A stretch of DNA of 64,000 bases from Protula sp. h YS-2021. Taxonomy: Eukaryota > Annelida > Polychaeta > Sabellida > Serpulidae. Shown one piece after another: positions 34,906-47,994 of the stretch. The stretch spans positions 98,939,587 to 99,003,586 of the forward strand of contig OX457025.1 of the NCBI GenBank assembly GCA_949752745.1. Direction: 5' to 3'. How positions within the stretch are numbered: the first letter of the stretch is position 1; every line of letters starts with the position of its first letter. The translations under genes were made by a program, and so were the position numbers. The notes beneath the pieces were generated by a model. The model searched no databases and was not told the DNA's origin. It saw nothing but the letters and a program-made list of their open reading frames with translations.

Positions 34906-36106
34906 GAGAGAGGGGGGAGAGGGTGAGAGAGAGAGAGAAAAGCATTGTTGCAGAGATTAGTAAAATTAACACGTTAAGGAAAGTTTTAATGTAGGAACTA
35001 TGACTCCTGCGTTCACAACGACACGTCCGCCGGAAAAGTCCGAAAGCGCTAATCACAGTTTGGGTGTACCAAGTAGCAGGGTTGGTTTTTTCCGGAAAGT
35101 AAGGAATTTTTCTTTCCCTGAGAAGAAATAGGGAAGAAACTGAAAAGAAAAGGAAGAAAGAGGGAAGAAAATGGGAAGAAACCTACCTTGTCAAGAAAAC
35201 ACCAATGCAACCTACTATCTATTTATTGATTTTACAGAACCAACACTCAGTGTGTTCTAATGTACTATCAAAACAAAAAAAGAAAAAGAAACAAACGAAA
35301 AAAAATACGCCAAAACACAGTGAAGAAATAATGATCTTACACCATGTGCTTTTCAAATGTGCTGCCGCAACACCCTTTTCTTATCACCCCCTTTTAATCT
35401 TAATACTTAATACCCTCATGCAAGGTAAACACAGCCTTTGTCTTTTGTTTCCACTGGCACATTAAGAGCAAACAAAATGATACACTAATTTCTCAAATAC
35501 AAAGTCAAAGTTTAAACACTTGACCAAAGCCGAATTTTTCACACTTTGCATACACTTTCTTGTCCTTGATCACTTGGACAAAGTGTTGCCATAGAGAATC
35601 TTTTGGTCTGCCGCCTTTAAATATGCTGATCGTATGAATGTATGAGCATGATTTTAAATAAATTTTGCCCCTTATATATTCTGATTTCTTGAGTTAAGCA
35701 AAGTTGATTTACTCAGACAAAAAGCTGTTGTGTTACTCATTCAAAGTCGTTCCATTTGCTGTTTGCTTAGCAAACAAAAAATTTCTATAATTATCATTGA
35801 ACAGTTTATGTGTGAATTCCTTGTCCCCTTTGTTTTCTTTACCTGAAAGAAAAAGATGTGGATTCGCGTCCCTTTCAAAATCGCGGCGTGCAGAATTGCA
35901 CATGTTTCTGGAGTACATAAAAGCGGAGATGATGGCACCCAAGACCCTTTCTCTAATTCCATTAATCCTAGTTATTGCATAGAAGTGTGATATGTGAATT
36001 CGCACCTATTGAAGAATTACTCCGAGTGCAGCGTAAGCAAATTATTTGAAAGAAATTCCAAATATTACTCCTTTTAAGGTTTCTTCCATTTCTTCCCTGA
36101 AGTTGG
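34396..36106. other. Non-coding stretch
   Basis: It contains a (GA)n run at 34850-34940 and a GGAAGAAA-rich patch at 35090-35180. A possible unassigned exon at about 35850-35965 (- strand) is discussed under rejected items. Confidence 0.35.
34850..34940. repeat. (GA)n microsatellite
   Basis: About 40 GA dinucleotides with a few interruptions. Confidence 0.95.
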
Positions 36107-37805
36107 AGTTAATTAGTTAGTTAAATGATTTGTTTAACGACACGACCGACCCTTAGCGGGATACATTGTGTCAGAACATGTCAGTAATCAGTGACTAGAA
36201 GACAATGCTCCAAGTTAAAATCAAGGTAAGCTAAAACCATGTATATTCTAAAATCATAAAGTAAAAAAAAAAAAAAAACAAGAAATACTGATACAGGTTG
36301 ATTTCTTTTAAAAATTGTACAAATTTGCTAGGTTCTACTTCATCAAAGAGCTGCCTCAAGGAGTCTTGGAAATCGGTACAGTCTATTAAGATATGTTTAA
36401 CGGTGTAAGGTTCCTGGCACCCGACACAGTCGGGTGCCGGCTCGCCTCTTAAAAGATGTTTGTGGGTGATATATGTAAGTCCTATTCTGGCTCTATGGTA
36501 AAACATTTCATCTCGCACACTGTTAGTGGGGGGGAGGGGGGGCTTTTGTCCGACTAACGGGTTTGTTTGATGCAGCTTGTTGTTTCTTTGTTTGTTCCAT
36601 CTTTCTTGCCACAATCTTTTTGTGTATCTTGTGATGTGATATTTAAAATCGGAGGCTGGTATGAGCATATCGATACAATTATCATTTAGAGCCTCTTTTG
36701 CAGCTTTGTCGGCTATCTCGTTTCCTCGGATACCCACGTGACTTGGAGCCCAGCAGAACACTATGTCTTTGCCAGCTTTGGTGGCCTCGTCATACCTTTC
36801 CAGAAGGTCAAGGATAAGTGGGTTTGATACTTGTAGGTTTTCAATTGATTGCAGTACGGACATAGAGTCCACGCATAACATAAACTTTTTGCATCGACTA
36901 ATCTTCACTATCACTAGACCATTTCGAAGTCTTGTTTTCAAGGTGTTATTTTCAGTTACAACGGAAGCAGCCAATTCGTTGTCGAGCTTTGAGCCGTCCG
37001 TGTAGACGAAATGGTAGTCTTTAAATTCTTCCTTGAGCTCTGCAAAGTTTGATCGAAATAGAAAGGGGCTAGTTGCTTCCTTTGCATAGACCAAAAGGTT
37101 CTTTAGTACCACAGGTTTGGTGAGTTTCCACTGTGGTAGTTTTGGTACTCTGTATTTTGCAATTGACTCTATGGTGATGTCAGCCTTATCAAGGTGAGGC
37201 TGAATCCTCGCTCCAAATGGAGGTATTGCGGTAGGGCCTCTTTCATGGGAGCGAGAAAAATCTGATCCAAAGACTAAGTTGTAGGTGGGATTCTTCTTAT
37301 TTGGATAAAGCTTTGTTGTGTACTGCATAGCCAGTTTAACTCGACGACTGTTAAGCGGCTGCTCATTTGCTTCCACATGGAGGCTTTCTGCTGGTGATGT
37401 TCTAAAAGCGTTTAGACACAGTCGTAAACCTTGATTTTGTATCGGGTCTAGCATTTTTAGGTATGAAGGTCTTGCTGATCCATAGACAATGCTGCCATAG
37501 TCTAAACCAGACCGTATCAAGGCTCGGTAAAGCATAAGTTTTGTATCCCGATCAGCGCCCCAGTCATGGGCCGATATTACTCTTAGGAGATTGAGTGCTT
37601 TTTGACATTTTCGTTTGAGTTCTTTGTTGTGTGGGATAAAGCTTAGCTTGGAGTCGAAAAGTAAACCCAGAAATTTGTTTTCTTTAACAACAGGTATTTG
37701 AATGCCAGAAATGTATAGAACGGGATCGTCGTGTTGTTTGCGTTTATTGCAGAAATGCATGCAGACTGTTTTAGTTTGTGCAGACTGCAAAAGTATGACT
37801 TGGCT
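36107..37805 (-). mobile_element. 5'-truncated LINE (non-LTR retrotransposon, jockey/I-like)
   Basis: A 5'-truncated copy runs from about 37805 to a 3' region at 36107 whose end reads, on the - strand, CGTTAAACAAATC then ATTTAACTAACTAATT, a short-repeat tail rather than poly-A. It keeps only the C-terminal end of the reverse transcriptase and the RNase H domain. Truncation at the 5' end is normal for target-primed reverse transcription. No target duplication was found. Confidence 0.8.
36231..37790 (-). pseudogene. LINE ORF2 C-terminal fragment: RT thumb plus RNase H
   Basis: An open frame of about 519 codons. The N-terminal part (KFLGLLFDSKLSFIPH, RALIRSGLDYGSIVYGSA) is the region after the catalytic YxDD of reverse transcriptase, which is missing. 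An RNase H domain follows with YTDGSK, CVDSMSVLQSIE and APSHVGIRGNEIADKAAKEA. A Cys/His motif (CVGCQEPYTVKHILIDC) follows near the C terminus. The stretch between RLRNG and LVIVK appears to have lost about 10-12 residues in frame, including the catalytic Glu. Despite the open frame this is a dead fragment. Other clades with RNase H (I, Nimb, Ingi) fit as well as jockey. Confidence 0.85.
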
Positions 37806-38790
37806 TAGTCATTTAAAAAAGGAACCCTTTTCCAACGTCACAGTGTCATATTAAGATCTGTCGCAACTGTTTGGCGTTTCGACTGCAACATGTTCGGTAC
37901 AGAAAAGGCTCAAGGTTTCACAAAATTCATATTTATTTATTCCTTTAGTTACTTCGAATGTCTATCTGTAAGAGCTACGAAGCCTTCTGTCGTTCCGCTA
38001 AACGGGGTCAACTTCGTATATTCTGAGGAACGACTCCTGCACACTCGCCTGTCAAATGTTTATTTACCTTCCGGACTTTAATTGCCATGTGTTCAAAATT
38101 TTAAATAAATGAGTTATAGATTATCTGTGAAATATAAACTTAAATTATTGATAGATGCAGAATTACGCATAAATTTATTTTTTACTTCCGTCCATGCTCT
38201 GTTTAATATCAATTCAAAAGCTTTTGGAGGAAAATTACAACAATTGTCACTTTTTCACATAATAAACCATGCTCCCTGCTTATAATCACATTACAATTAT
38301 TGGGGAAGTCTATGGTTATTTCCGTATTCTTTTCCTTCAAAGAATGCGCAATGAGTAAAAACAATTTTTTGTCAAGCATAAGGAATATTTGAGTCGTAAG
38401 GGTTGGTAAGTTTATATCTGTCTTATTAAGTTCTGTCAGAATTGAAGATTTTGCTGTCACCAATTACGATCTACTCGAACCAGTTATACTCGCATCTCCT
38501 CTCCCCGGTACTCCGAGCCTCAGGCGCGAGTCTAGTCTTAGAGGACTCTTGATGTCTTCCTATGACAGCAAGACTCGGCCCATGGGTTGCCACACAATTT
38601 TACGAACCATTTTTCCTGACCTTTTCATGACTTTTTCCAGACTTTTTTGTACATATATTTTTTTTCTTTGTCCCGTATTCCACAAGGTTTATACTCAAAT
38701 AGATAACATGATATAATAAATCTATATATTTCAAAATAAATACGAGATAACCTTAATATTGCCTATTTGAGTGCTCATGATCATAAGATT
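37806..38790. other. Non-coding stretch
   Basis: AT-rich with no gene. A TTTTTCCTGAC-type motif cluster at 38610-38650 may mark one end of the transposase relic that follows. Confidence 0.35.
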
Positions 38791-39345
38791 ATCTTCCAAT
38801 CAATTAACGTTCGAACAAAAGAAAGCTAATTGTTGTTGCTTTTATTATTATTATTATTATTATTATCATCATTATTATTATTAGTTGGTCCATCACAACC
38901 GACCTGTAAGAGCAAGTGTGGTGGCAAGGCTTTTGCCACATCGCTGAAGTTATTGAGGAGATCTTTGGCTGTCTTATGACCCAGAAACTTTGAATCAAGA
39001 TATTGAATTTACCCCGTGTCTGACCATTACACCCATTTGTCCGTCTTTTGTAACCCTGTTTCTTGATTCGTCATACAGTAGTACATAAGCATCACTTAAA
39101 CAAACGCTTTTGACTAACTTGTCCTTGAAATACGGGGCGAGTTGTCCTCTACTTTTTTCTAAGACCACATAACCTCGGTACGAAGAACCTCCTCGCGGCT
39201 TACAAACTGAGACAACGATGAGGTATCTGTGGTCTAGAAGTGGATGGGCTAGATTCTTCAGAAACTTTTTCGTTACGTGTATTGTCTGCTGATTGTGACA
39301 CAGCTGTTTTTGGGCCGAAGAGACAATGTGAGACATTCACTAATA
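38791..39345 (-). pseudogene. hAT-like transposase relic
   Basis: On the - strand the frame reads LAPYFKDKLVKSVCLSDAY, LLYDESRNRVTKDGQMGV. After a frame break it continues DSKFLGHKTAKDLLNNF and a VGCDGPTN that runs into an AAT/ATT microsatellite. The DES.NRVT..GQM, FLGH.TA.DLL and DGP order is that of a widespread animal transposase family usually grouped with hAT (recalled pattern). TTTTTCCTGAC repeats at 38610-38650 and 40018-40107 flank it in the same orientation and may be subterminal repeats. Frameshifts and truncation make it inactive. Confidence 0.55.
38839..38882. repeat. (ATT)n microsatellite inside the transposase relic
   Basis: About 14 triplets with one ATC interruption. Confidence 0.9.
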
Positions 39346-42214
39346 CTGTAAAACACCAGCGAAGGTTACTGAACATATGCAGGTATTCTTTAAAAATATT
39401 TCATGGGATACGGCCTTTCTCAGCGCACAGCTCATATATGCTTGACGCGCGCTTTGGGCCACTCTTCCACACCGTCCCTCATCCCGACTTCAAGTCTTTA
39501 CTTTTTCCACGTTCAAACTTGAAAGGATCCTCTATGTGAAAGAAGAGACACAGAGGATGTACATAACTAATTAAATTATATGTCTTTGTGTAACTTGCTC
39601 GTTCCGAAGATCGTGCATAGTTTAGTTATATTCGTAGTGAAAACTGCATTTTTCGCGTGCGTTAAACAACATTTGAGCAGTACGTATTAAGTTACACTTG
39701 TTTGTCTGTCATTTGCAGTTTTTCACGGTGTCATGCGGTCTGTCTGGACGTTTCGAAATAAAAGGACATCAGTTGAGAACAATTCGTCTCATTTCGCTTT
39801 CTAACGGTCTACCTCGTAGCCCGTTATATTTTTCTTGGATAAAATATCGCAATTTCGCAACGAGGCTTTAGATTCTATGTGCCCCTTACTAACAAGCTAC
39901 GGACAACACGCCAACTCAGTCCTGATGCTTCGGTTATCTAAGGCGTTTCCGCACGATATGTTTTCCGCCTTGGTACAAAGCTACAGAATCAATGCAGATG
40001 TCTACAAAGTGTGACTCTTCCTGACTTTTCAGAACTTTTTCCTGACTCAGAATAGATTTTCCTGACTTTTCCTGACTAAAAGTTTTTTCCTGACTTTTTC
40101 CTGACTGTGGTAATCGTGTCAAGAGTCATAATTCCTATAATAGAAAATGTCATTGATGTCAATTTTGCCATTCTCGGCGCAAGACTGGGACCAATGGCAT
40201 TATTTTAGAAAGGGTGCATCACATAAATGGCCGAAGTATAAATTATGACGCACAACTTTTATGGTCAAATAACAACTTTGTACTGAGAGAAATATGTGTT
40301 TTCTTGAGATAATGATATCGAATCCCCCATCATCGCCCACAATACCAATGAATCTGCATTTGCAAAACCGCTCTTTACTCTGGTTTGCGTGTTTCGCCGA
40401 GGTTGAAAATAATGCGCCAGGGTACTTCTCAGTGTGCTTTTTAGAAAGAGCCTGCTAGTTCAAAACTAGGTGTCCTGGATTGTGATCAATAGCCATTTCT
40501 ATTACTGTTACAGGAACTGTAGGTATGTTACAAAAAAAAATAAAGTGTCTCAAAATGATGCAAAACTCATGCCACAGGATGGAGCTCAAAGAAACAAAGA
40601 AAATGACATAAAGATTGTGAAAATTGGTCAAGAAATAAGGGAGATATGGCAATTTTACTGCTGTGGAACACGCCCCCCTTTTTCTATTGTTTGAGAGTGC
40701 AAGTTAAACAAAAACTGTTTACAAAATGACAAAAAAATAGCTATATCTTCCTTAGTTTTCAAGATAATCAAAACTAAGGAAACTTGGAATATAATGAGAA
40801 TATGGTATAAGGGATTCAATAATGTATCTTTCATCTAAATCTGATGATTGAAAACTTAATTAATTTAATTAATTAGTCACAACCTTAATTGGTAAACAAT
40901 CGGCCGTATCTCCCTTATTTCACGAGAGAATCAAGTGAAACTTAGAATATAATGAGGTTATCGTTTACAGAAGTCAATAATTACATTTCCACTCCAATGT
41001 GATGATTTTAAACTAATTAATTAATCTAAATTAGCTAATTAGACACGTTAGTGGTAAGCAATTGACTTTCAGTGTTGCCACTGCCCTCTATGCTAAAAGC
41101 CGTAGGGTTATACCAAGAAAGCCGTAGGTTTTTGATGTTAAAGCCGTAGGAAAGCCGTAGTTATTTTTTTTTCAAAACGTGTTATAATGGTAGTATTTTA
41201 TACAAAACAGTATCTGCAAAGCCATGGAGAATGAAATTCAACCATAATTACCTTAAGCAGTCGCGCGAAAACGGATTATTTCTACTTTACCACTTTTTAT
41301 CTTCGTCTGTCATGAAATTCGTTTCATTGTGTTTGTGCAGCACCTACAATTTTATTCAAAACTCCAACATAATCTTGATTAAAGATTGTAAGGTTATACA
41401 AAAGTTACAATTTTACTGAACTCATTAACATCAATACTTTAACCTGTAACTCACAATGAATGCTGCATTGAACACATGGAATAACAAATTATTTAAGAGG
41501 TCAAGTCTTTCATCTATTCCCTAATGATAATCAAAAATGTACCTATTAAAATTCACGATCTATTTATCCTACAGGGAACTAATGAAAAGTGTTTTCATTT
41601 GAAAATATAGGAAAAAAAGCAACAACAACCACAACAAATTATACAACGCATTGATTTTTTCAAAAAAATAATTAAGGTTTCAATTTCAACCCTTTAATCT
41701 TCGAATTAAGCTAATTCATATTACATCAATTATTCGACAGTGAAATCTTAAAAACGCTGAACACACATAGTTAAATGCAAAACAAATAACGCTTACTTAT
41801 ATCTTTCTTCTTTAAACACTCGAAATGAAAATTAACGCAAAACCTGGTCAAGACAATAAAACGTATACCAATTGTAAAAAAATAAAGGCATTCTAGCAAC
41901 CCTTGTTCATATTTGGATGAAAGTTTGTAGTTAAATTATGACGCTAACTTAACATATTTTTCTTTTTTTCCTCGAAAACTCATAAAATTACTAAAGTGGC
42001 ATAAGTAGCTCGTTTGCATTTGATTTTTTGCAAAAATGAAATTTCTCATGTCTATAATAAAATACAAGAAATACAACTAAAAATAAATTGGAATAATGTC
42101 AAAATTGTACACATAGGGCTACATACTAACCATATTTATAAGCATTGGCAATACAATTTACACTATTGTGAAATGAAATAGTTATTAGTTTGGTAAATTT
42201 GGTATTTTACGTAC

Positions 42215-42961
42215 CTTTCATAAGAAGGGAAATCGCGTTAAATAAACAATTCCCATCGGCTTTGCATTTCAGGGCCACCATATCGCTATATTTTGCAGGT
42301 ATAATGCTGCAGGCAACTTCATCAATGTCCTCTTTTTTCCTCTTTTTGTCTAAGGAAGGGCGAGGTTGCGACTTCTCATCATGCTTTCTCTTTTTCGTTT
42401 TCAAGCAAGGGTGAGATTGAGTGGAAGTTTCGTTTGGGTCTTTTCTACGTGACCTGTTTTTGCTGATGCTGACTGATACTGCGAGCCAGTATCGGGTTTC
42501 TTTCTATGTATTTCGAAAGGGATCTTCGGTTGATTCACACACATCTTTTTCAGTTCCTTTTCATACACTTTTGATTTTGTTGTCGACAACTGACTTTCAG
42601 TACGTTCTATTTCACCATTTAAACGCTGGGCCTCACTGATCTTTTTTTGATATTCTTTCATCAACATTTCTGCTTCTTTCATAAGCGATTTACTAACGTG
42701 TTTGTCTTTCTTTATAGCATGTTCTTTTTCGGCGATCTTATTAATTTTCAATTCAGTATTGAGATTCTCTTTCATTTTCTCTGCGGCTTCCTTTTGTTTT
42801 TGTTCTCTCTCCTGTCGTTGTCGATTAGCATTTTCCCTTTCCTTTGAAAGATTCATTCTTTCAGTGTAACGCTGTTTAGCAGTCTTTGCATATCTAATTA
42901 ATTTATCAGATATCGGAAAACTGTGTGCTTCGCATTTCCGGATATTAAGCGCACTTTTAAC
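42215..42961 (-). CDS. Exon with a Lys/Glu-rich coiled coil leading into an OTU protease domain (partial gene, one frameshift)
   Basis: The acceptor GTTGTCAG precedes 42961 and the donor AAAG/GTACGT follows 42215. The exon encodes a basic start, a long Glu/Lys/Gln-rich coiled coil (about residues 30-135), then after a one-base frame change near 42400 a KRKHDEK-type basic patch and KADGNCLFNAISLLMKG. DGNC(L)F is the catalytic-Cys motif that starts OTU deubiquitinase folds. The exon carrying the catalytic His was not found between 42214 and 41070. The gene belongs to the transposon around it. Its role is unknown; OTU domains recur in large animal transposons. Confidence 0.55.
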
Positions 42962-43197
42962 TGACAACCAACCGACAATCTTAGTCGCCGGACTAAAACA
43001 CTTGTCGTAAATAGAAGTGCTGCAAATATGAAGATATTTGGCTCTCAGACATGGTTGCTCTTCAGGTTATAACAAAGGGTTAACATTTCATGAGGTATAG
43101 GAAGAGGTAATGGTTACTTATCAAATATGGTTTTTTTTTCAAGGTTATGATAAATTAATTAGCGTTTTGTATTCCGTCAAGTGTAAAATTATAGAGC

Positions 43198-43317
43198 AGT
43201 ATCGAATGGACACCCCTCACACCTCCACAGTGAGTTTTGCTGTGTAAAACATATGTTGGATTGGTATTGGACAAAGGAAATCTCACTGTTACAAACATGA
43301 GGGGTCCATTCGATACT
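43198..43317. mobile_element. Small MITE with about 20-bp inverted repeats
   Basis: AGTATCGAATGGACACCCCTC at the left is matched by the complement of GAGGGGTCCATTCGATACT at the right, with a two-base difference. It has a 76-bp interior with a further weak inverted pair (CAGTGAG / CTCACTG). Confidence 0.7.
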
Positions 43318-46165
43318 CTTCATGATTACTAAACTCTTCTACAATTGATGGGAAGTAAATATGACTAAGATATAAAGCTAAACAAATATTTACTAATTTG
43401 TGTTCGGAATAATGGTTCTTGAAATATAGCAAATGAGACTTAGCTCTGGTGAATGTTCGACATGATAAGTTGAACAACAAATTATGTATAGCACATAAGT
43501 GGCATAATAGAGAATACTTATCTAATAGAAGTGCAGGCAAGGTCGGTAACTCTGGTCTAAAACTAGGGTTTAACATAGGCACCACATATGTTAAGCCCAA
43601 AGTTACGGATACTACATGTCAATCGCTAAACGTTTCAATCCATTGATGTACATTCTTTCATTTCGTAAAGTTACAAATCACATCAGCAATATATACGTTT
43701 TCATTGTCTGAAATGTAGTAAAGAGGATTCCTAAGGAAGTGCCATGGACAAAGAATGTTGAGACATTAACGAAGCTAGAGGGACGGACGGTCGGAAGGAT
43801 CAAAAGCAATAACAGTCAGCCAATTTGAAAAGGAACTTATAAATTACAAAATAAATTACAACACATATCATATAAATCAAGGCCTCTACTATTTTACCTT
43901 TAAATACAGTTAAAAAAATTTCTATAAAAGGGATATCTATTAGTTTTGGCAATGGGCTGACATAGCCTCTAACGAAGCCTAACAAATCTAGTTATGATCA
44001 ACCCTCCTTCTGTTTCTGCCTCGCCAAGTCTTTGCGCACAGAAGCTCATCCCGTGTACCTTAAATAATACTTAACTATTAGCTCTGGAGGCAAGGGTCGC
44101 CACTCCCTTTCATGTTTTCGAAATGTTGACTTGATCAAAAAATAAACTTATTTAAAGGACTACAAAATAACCAATTGATATAAAATTCTATTTTTTTAAA
44201 TGAGAAAGCCTTTATTTTCGTATAGGGGAATCCATAATATATATCTAAATAATGACCTTGTTTTATCTTCACATGACAGCCTGAAAAAAATGATTAATTT
44301 CCTGTTTACAACGTCAACATTTCAAAAAAAAGCCATAGCCATCGAAAAAAAGTCTAGACTCATTCAAGACGCTTTATTTTCATGGATGTACATCATAAAA
44401 GTGACAGATATGCCAAATAAGGTATCAAACGCCCTGTTAACAATTTACAGACCTCACTCTAATCAATACATTTTGATGAAGTTTACCTATTAGAATTTTT
44501 CAAACAACCATTTTTTTCAAATGCCAACAACAAACACCAACAATACCGTGAATCATACATAACGCAAATTAATTCTCAAAAGACTGCTTCGTTTTAAACT
44601 AATCTTTAAACATGGTCATAAACTCTAGAAATAGTTCTCTATTTCATCACTCATTAAAAACTTAATTCATTTACATAAATACCTCAAAGTTATTAAACAT
44701 GATATTCAATCAGCATTCATTGTTTGAATTCATTTTGCCATTCGTTACAAAACGCGAAACAACTACAATCAAGTTATTGAAAAATATAGTTACTGTTAAA
44801 AAGTCAACATACCTGCAGGAAGCGGTGTTGCTGCGGTTAAGGATGCGTTAAGGCCATACACATAAACGACTCCCATGACAGACGATAGATGGCTTATATT
44901 TCTGAAAATCCATTAAAAAAAAGCACGACAGCAAAGAGCATCAAAAAATTTGAATTGTGGATATTCTTTTTACAAATTCCAAAATAAAATTGTTAAATGT
45001 CAAGTGATAATTTGTAAAAAGCCGTAGGAAGCCGTATGTAACATCAAAAGCCGTTGAAAAGCCGTAGGATTTTGGGAAAATGACAAAAAAGCCGTAGATA
45101 CGGCCAAAGCCGTAGGAAGTGGCAACACTGGACTTTATCGCCCTAAATTTTTAAGGTAGTGAAATAAAAATTTGAATATGATTGATGGTACGGTGTGAGG
45201 AACTAAAAAAGGTATCTTTCACTTTCAACTGAATTAAAATTAATTAATTAAATTAATTAATTAGTAACGACGGCCAGTGAATACATTGAAACTGAATGGT
45301 CATCCATTTCTTCATCCTTGGCCCAGTATGACACTTTGTCAAAGCGCCATTCAGGTCACGTGATAAGCGTCACGGATCTCATTACCAATGCACCTGCAGG
45401 CAGCGAAATGCACACATCCACGCTCGCCGCGGTAAAACCCATCGCTCTCGTCGATGAATTTAAAAAGAATTTAACTCAAACAAAAGCTGAAAAATGGTTG
45501 TATCTATATTATATGTTTTCAAAGAACCATCTACTCATCTCTTGTCTTGCGACCGATGATTTTAACGCAGTTTTTGATCGCCCTTTCTACTCGAAAAGTT
45601 GGGAAACTTCCACTCGGCCTATTGTAAAAATTCGAAGACGAGGCTGCTCGGGATTATATGTACTACGTCATCAGGCACTGTCCATTCCACGAAATTGCTT
45701 CGCAACGCCTCCCAGAACCTATTTTTGGGTGGTCGTATTTTGTTTACGACTCGCACAGTGGCGCGCTGCCAGCAAGGTGATCGGAGAATCCGCGATCGCG
45801 CAAAGTGGGTCATTGTAACGTACCTAGAAACTGTGACCCTTTCTGTCCTAGGAAGAAGGAAAGGGTTCGCTGGGACTAGCAAAACTCCCAAACTAGATTA
45901 ATGCGTGGTTTTTCAACTGTGGATTCACTGTTTTTGTAGGCGATAATGAGGGATTCGATATCCTGATCTCAAGAAAACACACATTTTTCTCAGTAAAAAT
46001 TTTTATCTGACCATAAACCTGTGCGCCATAGTTTATAATTGGTCCATTTATGTGATGCACCCTTTCTAAAATAATGCCGTTTGTCCCGGTCTTGCGCCGA
46101 GATTTGGAAAATTGACATCAACGACATTTCCTATTACAGGAACTATGACTCTTGCTGTCACAGGA

Positions 46166-47994
46166 AGACCGCAAGAATCATCTAGGACTTCGCTGGGACT
46201 GGAGCGAGCCATTCCCTGGAGCTATGCCGAAGCCATCAAAGTTGCACGGTGACATCAATACTACAAGTTTAATTAATTAGACTCTGTGCTTTTGATTAAC
46301 TCGACACATACAATAACACCTGCATCTGCTCTTTACGACATCAACAGAAATTTATGAACTGGCATAAACCGTAGACTCCGTATATATCGCTCACCTCTAG
46401 AACGTTCACCTTTCAGCTTTAACTTCAAATTCATTCAATATTATGTGATTCAACAGACGATTAGGTAATTTATAAAGGCACTATTGGAATAAATATTTAC
46501 TGTTAGCTCAGCTTAGATTATTTGTGAAAAACTTACGATTAGTTATTGTTTGTATCACGTGACAACAGAGTACCGTCTGCAGTTGTTGGCCAACAGCCAA
46601 CCTCTACGGTGTTTTGGTCTAGCGCCGTTATTATAAAACAGCTAACTAGCCTCTGGCGGGATCTGTTATGTATAAACACAGAACGGCTAGATATTTTTAA
46701 AAGTATTTCCTGAGTTTATGAGTAATATTTTCGACGAATCTCCAGTGGGTCTGTGGAGTAAAAAGGTGTTATACACAATAGACCTAACCCCCGCAGCGGC
46801 TGGTTGTCGAACAACAAAGAATTAGAAAGTTGGTCAAATTTGTTCCGCTGACCCCCTGTCCCAGTAGTCATAAAAGCTAACTGTGCAGTTAACTTTACAC
46901 CCCACAAGGAAAATGAGCTGATTTAGCCAAACTACGCAAACAATTTTTAACAGAATTTATTTAAATATTTAAATAAAATAAATTATTCAACTTAAAAAAT
47001 TCTCTCGTCTGCAAAAGAATCTATTACCTGTACAGTTAGTTTTGTGAAAACGTCCTTTGACAATTTTACGAAAATAGTACTTTTATTCGAAAAGCAAAAT
47101 GTTTTTTGTCGACATCCGTTTTGTGTTCAACAGAGAGAAATCTGAATTCAGCTGAAACAACGGACTTTGACAATCAATTCCTATTCTAAGTTCATTGGGG
47201 ACACGATTCTTCTAAGCATGGTGGAATTGATTTTAGTGAGAACTCGTTCAATTTCCTTTTTAGTGCTTTATCAGAAGCCTCTTTGTTAAGTGCTGGAGCT
47301 CCTCCGCGAAGTCAGGCGGAAAATTTCCAGTGTTCTGCAATACTTGACTCGGGATGATACGGGATCTACATTATCACCTGAGTTAAAAAGCTTAATGTGA
47401 CTGAAGGTTTTACAAACGACAGCAGCATGCACGACAATTTGTTATCACTCCCGTGATCATGTCACAGAACTTAAATGGGGTTGTTATTTGGGCGACCGTT
47501 GAGGGAAAACCTGAATGATAAGCTGGTGTATGATGTCAAGATGGAACAAAGACTGATATTTTTGCAGTCTAGAAAGGAGTTTACCTGCAAGAACAAACTA
47601 TAGATTCACAGTGACACTTGAGGTGACTATAAAACTTGTATGAGAAACGTGATATGTAACACAAGATACCGAATACCGACGTGCCGCAACTTTGACAAAA
47701 TATGGGTACTATAGACGTTTTCTGTCGGACACAAACGGATGAAAAGATACCCGGCACAAGACTTCGAGATACAGACATAAGTCAAAGCGGAAGATTTGCA
47801 ACATTGTTGAACATGAGCAGCATCTTACTGCAATATTTCATGAAAAAAAGGTACTTCAAGTTTATATAACCTTATACTGAGTTTTGTTGCGATGTAAACA
47901 ACATGATGAAACAGAAAAATGACGCCATTAATGTAACCTATCAACGAATGGGAACTAAAAAGAAATAAAAATTACAAGGACTCAAGGAATTTAG
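46166..47994. other. Non-coding stretch
   Basis: No repeat array, RNA gene or convincing exon. AT-rich single-copy-looking sequence. Confidence 0.35.

Larger units (their letters stand above)
41070..45130. mobile_element. DNA transposon, 4,061 bp, perfect 13-bp TIR, 6-bp target duplication
   Basis: It begins CAGTGTTGCCACT and ends AGTGGCAACACTG. GACTTT lies directly outside both ends (41064-41069 and 45131-45136). Both subterminal regions carry clusters of AAGCCGTAGG in the same orientation (41096-41162; 45016-45115). TIRs beginning CAGTG suggest hAT, but hAT elements make 8-bp duplications, so the superfamily is unclear. It carries a coiled-coil plus OTU-domain exon. Confidence 0.8.
40108..46165. 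mobile_element. Older element with inverted ends of about 260 bp
   Basis: The sequence 40115-40370 is an approximate reverse complement of 45925-46155. Shared words include AGAGTCATA / TATGACTCT, GGTGCATCACATAAATGG / CCATTTATGTGATGCACC and TTTTCTTGAGAT / ATCTCAAGAAAA. Identity is roughly 80% by eye. The interior, after removing the 41070-45130 insertion, is about 1.9 kb, AT-rich and shows no recognisable transposase. Confidence 0.6.

Noticed and set aside
35741..36005. Possible exon on the - strand (VLGAIISAFMYSRNM..., donor CAG/GTAAAG near 35847)
   Set aside because: A good donor and a plausible frame, but no partner exon, family match or clear acceptor. A second frame is equally open.
38596..40110. 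Complete hAT element bounded by the TTTTTCCTGAC clusters
   Set aside because: The clusters have the same orientation and no matching terminal inverted repeat or 8-bp duplication was found, so only the transposase relic is called.
45318..45818. 166-codon + strand frame
   Set aside because: It lies inside the long-TIR element, shows no recognisable motif, and its composition is not protein-like throughout. It could be a remnant but is not supported.
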